Shown piece by piece: positions 1-7,895 of a stretch of 64,000 bases of DNA. The notes under the pieces are model-generated. The model was not told where the DNA came from. It searched no databases and saw nothing but the letters and a program-made list of their open reading frames with translations. Within the stretch, counting starts at the first letter, position 1. Every line of letters starts with the position of its first letter. The DNA comes from Bryobacterales bacterium KBS 96 (GTDB lineage Bacteria > Acidobacteriota > Terriglobia > Bryobacterales > Bryobacteraceae): positions 1,590,629 to 1,654,628 of the forward strand of contig KB906767.1 of NCBI GenBank assembly GCA_000381625.1, given 5' to 3'. The translations under genes and the position numbers were made by a program.

Positions 1-440
1 TAGCCGCGCCACCCGGCCGGCGGCAGTTCACGGTGGACGCCAAGCCACCAGGAAGACACGCAAGAATGTGCAACGACAACCACTGGAGTGTTCCATTTAC
101 AGGCCGCGTTCGCGTATCCGTTCAGGTGAACGATCTCGGGCCTAACGCGCGCTGCCAAACTCCTCAGCCATGCCCCGGATTCCTGTATAGCTCCGTCCGA
201 TAAATTAGGCATCCATTCCAAGGGAAACGGGCTCTCAATCAGTTCCAACTTCTTCACGGCCGTGGCTCGTAAGCGCTGCGCGTCGGTCGGCGCCGGTCCC
301 ATAGTCGCAAGCACCACTGCAATGTCAAACCGGGAGAACTGCTCAGCGAGGTCGATCGCGTATGTCCAGACACCTCCCACCGCATCCGCGGTCATGAGGA
401 CACGTTTCGGCAGTCCTTGCGGTATTTGGCTATCGGGCAT
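1..440 (-). CDS. Glycosyltransferase family 4, N-terminal part (runs off the window)
   Basis: The minus frame from the ATG at 440 is open to the window edge, giving 146 residues. It begins MPDSQIPQGLPKRVLMTADA and continues GGVWTYAIDLAEQ, the usual N-terminal Rossmann start of GT-B glycosyltransferases: a strand, a glycine pair, then a helix. RPEIVHLNGYANAA resembles the D-x-(I/V)-H-x-N/H strand of GT4 enzymes. The catalytic C-terminal half lies outside, so donor and acceptor cannot be named. Its start overlaps the stop of the upstream radical SAM gene by 11 bases, so it is very likely translated as the last visible gene of the same operon. Confidence 0.8.
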   Translation of the reverse strand, partial: MPDSQIPQGLPKRVLMTADAVGGVWTYAIDLAEQFSRFDIAVVLATMGPAPTDAQRLRATAVKKLELIESPFPLEWMPNLSDGAIQESGAWLRSLAARVRPEIVHLNGYANAACKWNTPVVVVAHSCVSSWWLGVHRELPPAGWRG

Positions 441-1716
441 TCCGCGGCAGCTCCAGTTGCGTAAGTGGGGCGGGTTGCGCGGACTGGATGTCACTAAAGC
501 TCTCGAAATCTCCCAGATAATGTGCGTGCGCGCGCTCCCAAGCCAAGTCGTCCGGTTGTCCCCATCGGCGCGTATATTCGGGAGATCCGGGATACGGAAA
601 CAAAGGCACCGGCTTGTTGGCCCAGACTCCGCTAGTAATTAGTTGCTCGCGCCACCTTTCCACTTCCTGATCATCGTCCTCGTCCACACGAATGAGATTG
701 GCCTGGACAAAAGGAATTTTTCGTTTGGCATACATCAGCCGGTCCGCCAGTTCCGATGTATCCATGCGACACTTTTTGTCCAGATACTCACGGCCCGACT
801 CAGTGATGCTCTCGACACCCGCCTCCACTGAGACACAATGCGCCGCCGCAAGCATGTCCAGGGTTTCTTCATTCCAGAGGTCGATACGGGTCTGGATGCC
901 GATCTTCACATCCAGATTTGCGAGAGCTCGCAGCAGGTCCTTTTGCGGCAAGAAGATTTCGTCAATAAAGTAGATATATTCCACGCCCTGCTCGATCAGG
1001 GCCGCCATCTCGTCGACTACGACGCCAGTCGGCCGCCGGCGGTACTTGTTGCGAAAATTCTCTTTGGCACAGAACGTGCAGCTATAAGGACAACCCCGGG
1101 ATGCCTCCACTTCCGCGCCCGGCCTTTCCGGGGTGGCTTCAAATCGGTGATGATGATGCGAATGGCGATTTACATATTCATCCGGCCAGCGCAGTCCCGG
1201 TAGCTTCTGCATATCGGAGTAGTGCGGGCCTCCGCGAATCACAACTTCATCGCCGCTTCGATAGCAGATGGAAGGAATCTCACTCCAGCTCGATGTCAGC
1301 CGCGGAAGAATCTCTTCCGGTTCTCCCAGGATCACAACATCAGCCGCCAATTTATTCAGCGCCGCCGCCGGAGTCGTTGAGCCATGCGGTCCGACGACGA
1401 CAACAGTCCCGGCATCCCGGCCAAGAGCGCCAATCGTCAATTGCGGTATCCGCAATTCAGGGGGAGCACATCGCCAAAATAGATAGGATGGCGCCGTTGT
1501 CACGACTGTGAAATCCGGTTTCATACCAGCGACGGCGCACCGGATATCTTCGAGTGTCTTTCCGCCTAGCTGGCCATCGATAGTCAGAGCTTCGTGGCCT
1601 TCCGCTTCCAATGCCGCTTTGGCGTATCCGAACTCCAGAGGCAGATGCGGCTCCTGGCATCCAAAATAAATGCTGTCTCGGAAATCCCAAGGAGGATTGA
1701 TTAATGCAAAGCGCAT
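430..1716 (-). CDS. B12-binding-domain radical SAM protein
   Basis: Residues 1-140 form a cobalamin-binding-type Rossmann domain starting MRFALINPPW, with the LEFGYAKAALEAEGHE helix. They are followed by the radical SAM core with the CxxxCxxC cluster motif in RGCPYSCTFCAKENF. The family makes 5'-deoxyadenosyl radicals at a [4Fe-4S] cluster, often for methylation or rearrangement. The ATG at 1716 was preferred to the upstream in-frame start at 1767 because it has GGAAAGAGAG just upstream and begins exactly at the conserved domain. It overlaps the preceding epimerase gene by 16 bases. From memory, similar B12-rSAM genes recur in clusters with the same epimerase, methyltransferase and nucleotidyltransferase neighbours. 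The actual substrate is unknown, presumably a nucleotide-linked or lipid-linked sugar. Confidence 0.9.
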   Translation of the reverse strand: MRFALINPPWDFRDSIYFGCQEPHLPLEFGYAKAALEAEGHEALTIDGQLGGKTLEDIRCAVAGMKPDFTVVTTAPSYLFWRCAPPELRIPQLTIGALGRDAGTVVVVGPHGSTTPAAALNKLAADVVILGEPEEILPRLTSSWSEIPSICYRSGDEVVIRGGPHYSDMQKLPGLRWPDEYVNRHSHHHHRFEATPERPGAEVEASRGCPYSCTFCAKENFRNKYRRRPTGVVVDEMAALIEQGVEYIYFIDEIFLPQKDLLRALANLDVKIGIQTRIDLWNEETLDMLAAAHCVSVEAGVESITESGREYLDKKCRMDTSELADRLMYAKRKIPFVQANLIRVDEDDDQEVERWREQLITSGVWANKPVPLFPYPGSPEYTRRWGQPDDLAWERAHAHYLGDFESFSDIQSAQPAPLTQLELPRNAR

Positions 1717-2771
1717 TCCGGCTCTCTTTCCGCAATTTCGTTGACGCCTTGCTCCAAAGTCATCCAAGAAATCATCTGTTGTACGCTTTCAGAAATGGTC
1801 ACGGTGGGCCGCCACCGTGTCGCTTCTGTAAAGCGGGAATGGTCGGAAACATACCAGAGCTGATCGCCGACACGCGCCGGGGCAAACGAAATCATGGGGC
1901 GGCATTTCGTTAGGCCGCAGACGATATCCAGCAACTCCAGAACGCTCGTCGTCTGATTTGGTCCGCCCCCAATGTTGAACGCGCGATGCTGCACAGCAAC
2001 GCTGGGCCGTTCCAACAGTCGAAAGGCTCTGACAAGGTCTCCGACGTATAGAACATCGCGGACCTGGCGGCCATCGCCATAAATCGTGATCGGCTGGCCG
2101 GCAAGCACGCGCCGAATGAAGTGCGCCACCCACCCTTGATCCTCGGTTCCTTGCTGATGGGGACCGCAGATGCAACTCATTCGGAACACCACTGTTGGCA
2201 CATTGAAGCACCGGCCGTAATCGATCACATACTGGTCCGCGCTTCCTTTAGAACAACCATAGGGGGAATGGAAGTCGAGATGTTGCCGTTCGCTGACGCC
2301 GCTTGCCGCAAGTCCGGAATCCTCGGGCTCATAGCGCGACGGTCGTTTCGATAACGGAATCTCGTTGAGCGAGCCGTACACTTTGTTCGTGGATGTGTAC
2401 ACAAGAGCCGGTTTGTGGGACGCATTTCGAATCGCCTCCAGCACGTTAAGCGTGCCCTCGGTATTTACTCGATGGTCGGAAAGCGGATCGACGAGGCTCG
2501 TCGTAACTGCCACCTGCGCCGCGAAATGATAGACGCTATCCGCATCCAGTACGGCGTCGCGGACCGCGCGGCCATCCGTGACGTCTGCCTGTATAAAGCG
2601 CAACGCGTCGGAGAATTGTCCCCGTAGCCATTGCAGATTGTTGATAGTTCCGGGCCGGCTCAGGTTATCGAGAAGAGTGACGCGATAGCCGTCGCTCAGA
2701 TAGCTGGCCGCAAGATTCGTTCCAATGAAACCCGCGCCGCCGGTAATGAGAATTCGTGACTTATGCGCCAT
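1701..2771 (-). CDS. NAD-dependent sugar-nucleotide epimerase, CDP-paratose 2-epimerase-like
   Basis: This is an extended short-chain dehydrogenase of 356 residues. The NAD-binding GGAGFIGTNL motif sits near residue 11. The catalytic YxxxK is in FHSPYGCSKGSADQY, with STNKVYG as the Ser/Thr strand. The stretch RMSCICGPHQQGTEDQGWVA is characteristic of the CDP-paratose/CDP-tyvelose 2-epimerase (RfbE/Tyv) branch rather than GalE. The family interconverts C2 or C4 epimers through a transient keto sugar. It lies 2 bases downstream of the second epimerase (2774-3886) and overlaps the radical SAM gene, so the three form a tightly coupled block. The exact nucleotide sugar is inferred from similarity only. 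Confidence 0.9.
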   Translation of the reverse strand: MAHKSRILITGGAGFIGTNLAASYLSDGYRVTLLDNLSRPGTINNLQWLRGQFSDALRFIQADVTDGRAVRDAVLDADSVYHFAAQVAVTTSLVDPLSDHRVNTEGTLNVLEAIRNASHKPALVYTSTNKVYGSLNEIPLSKRPSRYEPEDSGLAASGVSERQHLDFHSPYGCSKGSADQYVIDYGRCFNVPTVVFRMSCICGPHQQGTEDQGWVAHFIRRVLAGQPITIYGDGRQVRDVLYVGDLVRAFRLLERPSVAVQHRAFNIGGGPNQTTSVLELLDIVCGLTKCRPMISFAPARVGDQLWYVSDHSRFTEATRWRPTVTISESVQQMISWMTLEQGVNEIAEREPECALH

Positions 2772-2773
2772 GG

Positions 2774-3886
2774 TTAAACCACCAATCCCCTTCCAGCTAG
2801 TTCGGCTTGCATTTCCTGGAAATTGTCGTGGGCTTGTTGTTCGGAAAGCCAGGCCGCCAAATCTTCAAGGCCCAATTCGAGCGTCACTGCCGGCGAATAT
2901 CCGAGTACTTTTTTCGCGAGCGATATATCTGGGTAACAATGGCGGATGTCTCCCACACGGTAGTTACCTGTTATTTCGGGTTCAACGTCTTTATCCAGAA
3001 CAGCCGCAAGGCGTTCAGCAATCTGCCGAATAGTGATGGTTTCGCCGCTGCCGATATTGACCGCAACGTCCGCAGCATCCGATTCCAGAGCCAGACGGCA
3101 CGCCCGGGCCACGTCATACACACTTACAAAATCTCTGAGTTGCGCGCCATCTTCGAAAATCATCGGCCTTTGGTTATTCAACAGGCGCGATGCGAAGATG
3201 GCGAGTACTCCCGTGTATGGATTCGAGAGCGCCTGATTTGGACCATAGACGTTAAAGAATCTCAACGCAACCGTGGGAACGCCGTATGCTCTCCCGGTTA
3301 TAAGGCACATCTGCTCCTGGTCGAATTTCGATAAGGCATAGATTGAAGCCAGGGCAGGCGTTTTCCATTCGGGCGTCGGCAGAGGTCGCAGCACTTGCCC
3401 GCCGGAAGTCTTCATTTCCCATTCGTGACATCGCAATTGCTCAACCGTGCGCCCCGCGGTTGTGCAGATCTCGCCGCTGGGCAACTCGTAGAGACCCTCA
3501 CCGTAGACGCTCATGCTTGACGCCACGATGAGCTTTCTTATTCGCTTCTTTGCGACTCTTTCAAGCAGCATGGCCGTGCCAAGATTGTTGACGCTCGTGT
3601 ACTGTTCAATCTGATACATGCTCTGACCGACACCAACCAAAGCAACGAAGTGATAGACCGCCACAACCCCGTTTAATGCGCGATCGAGAACATCGGCATC
3701 GCGGATATCTCCACGAATCAGTTCAACATCCTCGTGCAGGTAGCATGGCCGCTTTCGATCGGCTCCGTGAACCTGCGACGCCAAGGCATCCAGCACACGG
3801 ACACGATAGCCATGTGCAAGCAATTCATTAGCTACATGGGAACCGATAAACCCGGCTCCCCCGGTAATCAGCACTGTTTGGCTCAT
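2774..3886 (-). CDS. NAD-dependent epimerase, dTDP-L-rhamnose 4-epimerase-like
   Basis: An extended SDR of 370 residues with GGAGFIGSHVANEL at the N terminus, YHFVALVGVGQSMYQIEQY, SSMSVYGEG and YALSKFDQEQM (YxxxK). The RFFNVYGPNQALSNPYTGV segment and the roughly 35-residue insert containing EMKTSGGQVLRPLPTPEWKT between the Ser strand and YxxxK resemble WbiB-type dTDP-rhamnose/6-deoxytalose epimerases. The ATG at 3886 starts directly at the Rossmann strand. A longer form from 3928 adds 14 residues without domain content and is less likely. It is the first gene after a 357-base gap and so may have its own promoter. Confidence 0.88.
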   Translation of the reverse strand: MSQTVLITGGAGFIGSHVANELLAHGYRVRVLDALASQVHGADRKRPCYLHEDVELIRGDIRDADVLDRALNGVVAVYHFVALVGVGQSMYQIEQYTSVNNLGTAMLLERVAKKRIRKLIVASSMSVYGEGLYELPSGEICTTAGRTVEQLRCHEWEMKTSGGQVLRPLPTPEWKTPALASIYALSKFDQEQMCLITGRAYGVPTVALRFFNVYGPNQALSNPYTGVLAIFASRLLNNQRPMIFEDGAQLRDFVSVYDVARACRLALESDAADVAVNIGSGETITIRQIAERLAAVLDKDVEPEITGNYRVGDIRHCYPDISLAKKVLGYSPAVTLELGLEDLAAWLSEQQAHDNFQEMQAELAGRGLVV

Positions 3887-4243
3887 AGATTTCTCATTTC
3901 GCGAAATAAGGCAAGAAATGTTAACCACAGCTCCGAGCGGCTGCTAACCGTTACTTGAACCGACGTTCCGCGAGCGTTTGTTCGCGGCGATCAATGTACT
4001 TCTCTGATGTAGTTGAATTCACGACAAATAGACCGAGACTGTTTGTACCCCGTTACACGCCAAGCTACAAACCCGGTAAACCTACGGTGTTCTACAACAG
4101 GCTATACGGCACGCAATTTGCGCGCTCGACGGTCACATTTGAGCTCATCCTGGGACAAACACGTGGATTTTGCGTCCTTCGCTTGCAAACCAAAAGAGCG
4201 AACATGCCAGTTTTGTCAGGTTCGTTGTGTGGAGAAAATTGAA
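3887..4243. other. Intergenic gap inside the glycan operon
   Basis: No convincing reading frame is present on either strand. At 3968-3987 there is an 8-bp hairpin (CCGCGAGC, loop GTTT, GTTCGCGG; one G-T wobble) with no U-run after it on either strand, so it is not a clear terminator. The region is more AT-rich than the flanking genes and probably carries a promoter for the epimerase-epimerase-rSAM-glycosyltransferase half of the cluster. I could not single out a -35/-10 pair with confidence. Confidence 0.4.
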
Positions 4244-5131
4244 TCAATTCGCGTATCGGCGAGTCATTCGCGCGCAGAAGTCCGCGAACTCATCCGGTGC
4301 TTGGGGCGGGCTCGTGTGATGAGGCCGCAGCCCCTTATGTTCAGGAGTAAAACAAAAAGTCAAGGTGACGTCGAACGGTTCGAGCGTACGCATCTGATGA
4401 TCGAACCAACGCTGTGCATCCGGCCGCTCGCTGTCTGCCCAACTGAGTCCCGTTCGCAGCCGGCGTACCCCCAGATCTCGCATGATGCGGACGGCTTCAT
4501 CCAAACGCGGATCTTCGAAATGGAACCACTGGCAAATTCCAACTGCCGGAGTGAATTCATGGAAAGCATGAAATGCTCTCTTCGGCACCGCATCTTGCCG
4601 GATCAACCCCATGTAGAAGTGCCGGTAATATGACGATCCTTCCGCTTCACGATGCCGGGTTGTCGCCGGCCACTCCTTCGGAAGATCCAGAAGGCTATAC
4701 CAGTGAATGTGATCGGCCAACGGCATCAGCAGATCCGCCGTTCTTTTTAGGCCGAACTCCTGGACTTCCTCGGCGCCAAACGATGAGACTCCGACTTCCG
4801 ATACCCAGACAGGTTTTTCGGTAACGGCACGAATTTCTGCCAGTTTATTTGGCCACTCATCAATACTCCAGTGATTCCAATCCAGAGGAAACCCGTGTAC
4901 CGCGACAGCATCCACCTCGTCGATGACTTCAAGCTTCTTCATGCGCTCCATGAAGATCGGATCGATAGGCGAGATTCCGCCCAGAACTCTTGTCAGTTTC
5001 GGGCTTTCCGATCCGACCGCCACCGCCGCCCGCCGCACCATTTCTGCAAATAGAGTCCAATCTTGATCGAGTTCAAAATCCCAATGTGAAAGATTGTTCG
5101 GCTCGTTCCAGAGCATCACAGCTTCGATCAT
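4244..5131 (-). CDS. GH39/beta-xylosidase-like protein with apparently permuted TIM barrel
   Basis: About 295 residues from the ATG at 5131, 4 bases after the methyltransferase stop; an ATG at 5167 is the alternative. The protein begins almost directly with MLWNEPNN, the clan GH-A strand-4 acid/base motif. It continues to VWVSEVGVSSFG (strand-7 nucleophile motif) and HIHWYSLLDLP (strand 8). Only then, in the C-terminal third, come segments that normally open the barrel: RIMRDLGVRRLRTGLSW, DVTLTFCFTPEH and FADFCARMTRRYAN. The GH39-like protein at 57447-58934 has the equivalents in the usual order (LRTLGAEYVRYVPW, ILNFSTIPAW, YFARLVGWY, then WEVLNEID). There is no signal peptide, so it acts in the cytoplasm. 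Its place between methyltransferase and epimerase genes suggests a role in glycan assembly rather than degradation. Confidence 0.75.
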   Translation of the reverse strand: MIEAVMLWNEPNNLSHWDFELDQDWTLFAEMVRRAAVAVGSESPKLTRVLGGISPIDPIFMERMKKLEVIDEVDAVAVHGFPLDWNHWSIDEWPNKLAEIRAVTEKPVWVSEVGVSSFGAEEVQEFGLKRTADLLMPLADHIHWYSLLDLPKEWPATTRHREAEGSSYYRHFYMGLIRQDAVPKRAFHAFHEFTPAVGICQWFHFEDPRLDEAVRIMRDLGVRRLRTGLSWADSERPDAQRWFDHQMRTLEPFDVTLTFCFTPEHKGLRPHHTSPPQAPDEFADFCARMTRRYAN

Positions 5132-5135
5132 TGGC

Positions 5136-5906
5136 CTAGTTACATCCTTTGAGCCCGGAGCGGGCATCCTTGTCTGTAGCCAGCTTGCACACAAATACAT
5201 CCAGATCCGGCGAGCAGATAATGGAAAATCCCGCGCTGCGCAACATGGCCTGTGCACAGGCGCGATTTGGAATCCACCAGTTTGTTGGATCGTGAGCGTA
5301 GCTCTTCTCAACAAAATACATTGCCGGATAGCTTGGCTCTGTAAAAATGCCCTCCTCGCTGAACGGATAATCTTCGTCGAAACCGTTTACTTCCTGGCTT
5401 CCCCTCGTCAGCGATTGGAAGATAAACGATCCTTTGACAACATGCTCGGCCAGAGTATCCAGAGCCAGCAACGGGTAACGCAAATGATACATCACGCCCA
5501 TAAACAGGACAATGTCGAATTTCTCGCCGAGTTTTGCCACGTCGTATACCGACATTTCGTCAAACTCGACATCGACCTGGCTGACCTCGGCCGCAAATCT
5601 GGCTTGCGCCAGATACGCTGGATCGAAGTCAATGCCAAGCACCCGCCGGGCGCCTCGCTTCTTCAGTTCAATTGAATAAAAACCGGCGTTGCAGCCAATG
5701 TCGAGAACGCTTTTCCCACTCAGGTCTTCGGGAATTACCTTCCGAAGATGCCGCCATTTTATATTCGGATAGTCCCCGAGGAAATGATCCGGCGCCGTTT
5801 GAACTCCGTTCAAATTCAAGTTATGAAACCAGGGTCCAAGGTCCTGAATTCTGGTCCGGATAGACAATTGCCGGTCCGTTTGGGTTCTCGTATTTATCGT
5901 TTTCAT
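5136..5906 (-). CDS. SAM-dependent methyltransferase (CmoB-like fold, TIGR04290-like)
   Basis: 256 residues. The SAM-binding motif I is SVLDIGCNAGFYSIEL, followed by the acidic end of strand 2 in VLGIDFDPAYLAQA and the motif IV region FDIVLFMGVMYHLRYPL. The N-terminal WFHNLNLNG and the C-terminal WWIPNRACAQAMLRSAGF patches are those of CmoB-like proteins. The non-tRNA branch, recalled as the Rta_06860 family, occurs in sugar clusters such as this one. The start ATG overlaps the stop of the nucleotidyltransferase gene by 4 bases (ATGA), showing translational coupling. A methylated deoxysugar or glycan end-cap is the most likely product; a tRNA target is less likely given the neighbours. Confidence 0.88.
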   Translation of the reverse strand: MKTINTRTQTDRQLSIRTRIQDLGPWFHNLNLNGVQTAPDHFLGDYPNIKWRHLRKVIPEDLSGKSVLDIGCNAGFYSIELKKRGARRVLGIDFDPAYLAQARFAAEVSQVDVEFDEMSVYDVAKLGEKFDIVLFMGVMYHLRYPLLALDTLAEHVVKGSFIFQSLTRGSQEVNGFDEDYPFSEEGIFTEPSYPAMYFVEKSYAHDPTNWWIPNRACAQAMLRSAGFSIICSPDLDVFVCKLATDKDARSGLKGCN

Positions 5907-6649
5907 GAGGCTTCGCAGAGCAAGCGTTCGGCATCACGGCGCGCCGCCAACATGCGCAGAGCTTCGTGGTACCCGCGCAATGTCCCTACATCTACGTAGG
6001 AGGCACCCGCTTTGATTCCGGAAACGCGCCCTCCTTGTGAGAGATATTCATTGATCACTGTCCCGAGATATTCGTCCCGTGACTCTAACCAAAGACGATG
6101 CAGATCGTTGAGGATGCCTCCCGTCATCTTCATCGCTCCCCAAATCCACGTTGTGTCGGGATTTGATTGCTTTACCTGTACCTCGATCACATCTCCGCGC
6201 GAATCGGTGACAACCGCGTCGAAGTGTTGCGGTTGCGAAACGGGAAAGAGCAACAGCGACAATATCCCATCGGGCAACTGCTTTAGGCCGTTCTCCGGGA
6301 ACCAGACTGTATCGGGCAGTCCAATGCAGACATGCTCGTTTGCGGGGATAAGCGGCAGCGCTCTGAATATGGCGTCGCATAGTCCCAGCGCTTTCTCTTG
6401 GACACAATAGAATATCTGCGCGCCGAGCGCCGAGCCGCCGAAATAGTTCACGATGTCGGCTTTACCAGGCGCAATGATAAAGCAGACTTTTTCGATTCCC
6501 CCTGCAACCATGCGTTCAAGCAGATACTCACTTACTGCTCGCGGCCGCTCATAGCAGTCGGAATGTCCACTAAGAGGAAGCAACTCTTTTGAAAATGCCA
6601 GTGGCTGGATACGGCTTCCAATACCGGCGGCCGGAATAATGCCCCACAT
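5903..6649 (-). CDS. Sugar-phosphate nucleotidyltransferase
   Basis: 248 residues starting MWGIIPAAGIGSRIQPLAFS, the pyrophosphorylase signature of the RmlA/GalU type (GxGxR, then K in SKELLPL). EKALGLCDAIFRALP and CIGLPDTVWFP correspond to the base- and sugar-phosphate-binding segments, and ASYVDVGTLRGYHEAL is the typical C-terminal D-x-GT motif. It activates a hexose 1-phosphate as an NDP-sugar. The nucleotide cannot be told from sequence alone. It sits 2 bases downstream of the first glycosyltransferase and overlaps the methyltransferase, so it is a core operon member feeding the two epimerases. Confidence 0.9.
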   Translation of the reverse strand: MWGIIPAAGIGSRIQPLAFSKELLPLSGHSDCYERPRAVSEYLLERMVAGGIEKVCFIIAPGKADIVNYFGGSALGAQIFYCVQEKALGLCDAIFRALPLIPANEHVCIGLPDTVWFPENGLKQLPDGILSLLLFPVSQPQHFDAVVTDSRGDVIEVQVKQSNPDTTWIWGAMKMTGGILNDLHRLWLESRDEYLGTVINEYLSQGGRVSGIKAGASYVDVGTLRGYHEALRMLAARRDAERLLCEAS

Positions 6650-6651
6650 AC

Positions 6652-7761
6652 TTAAGCGCCTCCCGCTAATTCACAGACCGATTCGTTCGTGTCCACATTG
6701 AGGCACGATTCGAGCAGGTCGTTCAATTCAGCCGCGCGTACCGCCGCGGTATGGCACGCAAGCGTTCGTTCCCGCGCTCGGCTTGCGATTCGTGCGAGAT
6801 CCGCTTCGTCCGTCAGCACCGCTCGGCAGGAGTCTTCCCGTGAATCGGCAATCAGAATTTCCTCTCCGGGCGCGAAGAATTGGTCTAGGCCCGGCCACCA
6901 ATCGCTCAGAATGGCCGAACCGCATGCTGCCGCTTCGAACAGGCGTCCCGACGGGCAGTAGCCTTTTTCCGCCATGGATCCCCGAGTCAGGTTCAAGGTG
7001 ATTCTGGATGAAGAATAGAAATCGGCGTGTCGCCCGGGAACAATATGCTCGAAACGCTGGACGTTTGGGGTAACAGCAAGGGAGGGCGGATACATGGCGC
7101 CTGCAAGCACGAAACGTGCATTAGGAAGTAGCTCCGCCGGACGCAGCAACAGTTCCTCTAACTTGGCCTGACGGTCGGGAGCATAGGTGCCCAGATAAGA
7201 CAGGTCCGATGCAAATGCCTCGCACGAGGACCGGGGACAGTGTACGTCCGGATCGACACACCCGTACAGCGGCGCCACTCGCTTCGCGCCTAGCCGATCT
7301 CGTAATTCTACGAGGGCTTGGCCGCCGGTATAACTTAAGACAAGGTCGAAATTGCCTAATCCGTAATGAGGTAGATATCTAATGGCCTCTCCCTGCGATA
7401 GTTTGCTTAGAGTAACCGGGGTATCCAGATCGTAATAAGCAGACCGGCGAGCATTAGATTCCCACACTAACTCGGCGGCGACCGCGCCATCGGGGCAATA
7501 CGACGTGGTCATCCCGATATCGGCATCGTCAAGCTCCCTGCGAGCCTCCGCGCGCACCTGCTGCCAGTCGGAATAGTAGTGAATCCGCGCGCCCGCAACT
7601 GAACACGCGTCGCGATGGGCGCTGTAATAGGGCGTGTCTTTCTCAAAAAAATGGACGCAATAACCGAATCGCGCGAGCGACCGGAACAAACCGCGCCAAA
7701 GGGTGGCATGGCCGTTACCCCATGCAGAACTAACCGATAGGCCAAAGATGACTAGCTTCAT
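6652..7761 (-). CDS. CgeB-like glycosyltransferase (GT-B fold)
   Basis: 369 residues. The N terminus MKLVIFGLSVSSAWGNGHAT and the central SYLGTYAPDRQAKLEELLL mark the CgeB/YkvP-type glycosyltransferases. The C-terminal domain contains the nucleotide-sugar-binding patch CPSGRLFEAAACGSAILSD followed by PGEEILIADS, equivalent to the E-x7-E region of GT4 enzymes. It is the first gene of the cluster and is preceded by a strong hairpin in the leader (7766-7798). Acceptor and donor are unknown. Confidence 0.87.
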   Translation of the reverse strand: MKLVIFGLSVSSAWGNGHATLWRGLFRSLARFGYCVHFFEKDTPYYSAHRDACSVAGARIHYYSDWQQVRAEARRELDDADIGMTTSYCPDGAVAAELVWESNARRSAYYDLDTPVTLSKLSQGEAIRYLPHYGLGNFDLVLSYTGGQALVELRDRLGAKRVAPLYGCVDPDVHCPRSSCEAFASDLSYLGTYAPDRQAKLEELLLRPAELLPNARFVLAGAMYPPSLAVTPNVQRFEHIVPGRHADFYSSSRITLNLTRGSMAEKGYCPSGRLFEAAACGSAILSDWWPGLDQFFAPGEEILIADSREDSCRAVLTDEADLARIASRARERTLACHTAAVRAAELNDLLESCLNVDTNESVCELAGGA

Positions 7762-7765
7762 GCAA

Positions 7766-7798
7766 GTAGAAGCTGGAAATCACCTGCCAGCTTTCTAC
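7766..7798. promoter_or_regulatory. Hairpin in the leader of the glycan operon
   Basis: An inverted repeat of GTAGAAGCTGG and CCAGCTTTCTAC (one bulged base) with a 10-base loop lies only 4 bases upstream of the ATG at 7761, reading on the minus strand. It is not followed by a T-run, so it is not an intrinsic terminator. The AGGTG in its loop is the only Shine-Dalgarno-like sequence nearby, which suggests folding could affect translation of the first gene. Confidence 0.4.
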
Positions 7799-7895
7799 CT
7801 GGAGACGCATGAGTACACCGGATCGTGACAATTCTCAATCTGACGCCGAACAGAGCAAGGCGAAACCGGAGAATCGGCCCGCGTTCCGGACCGGC

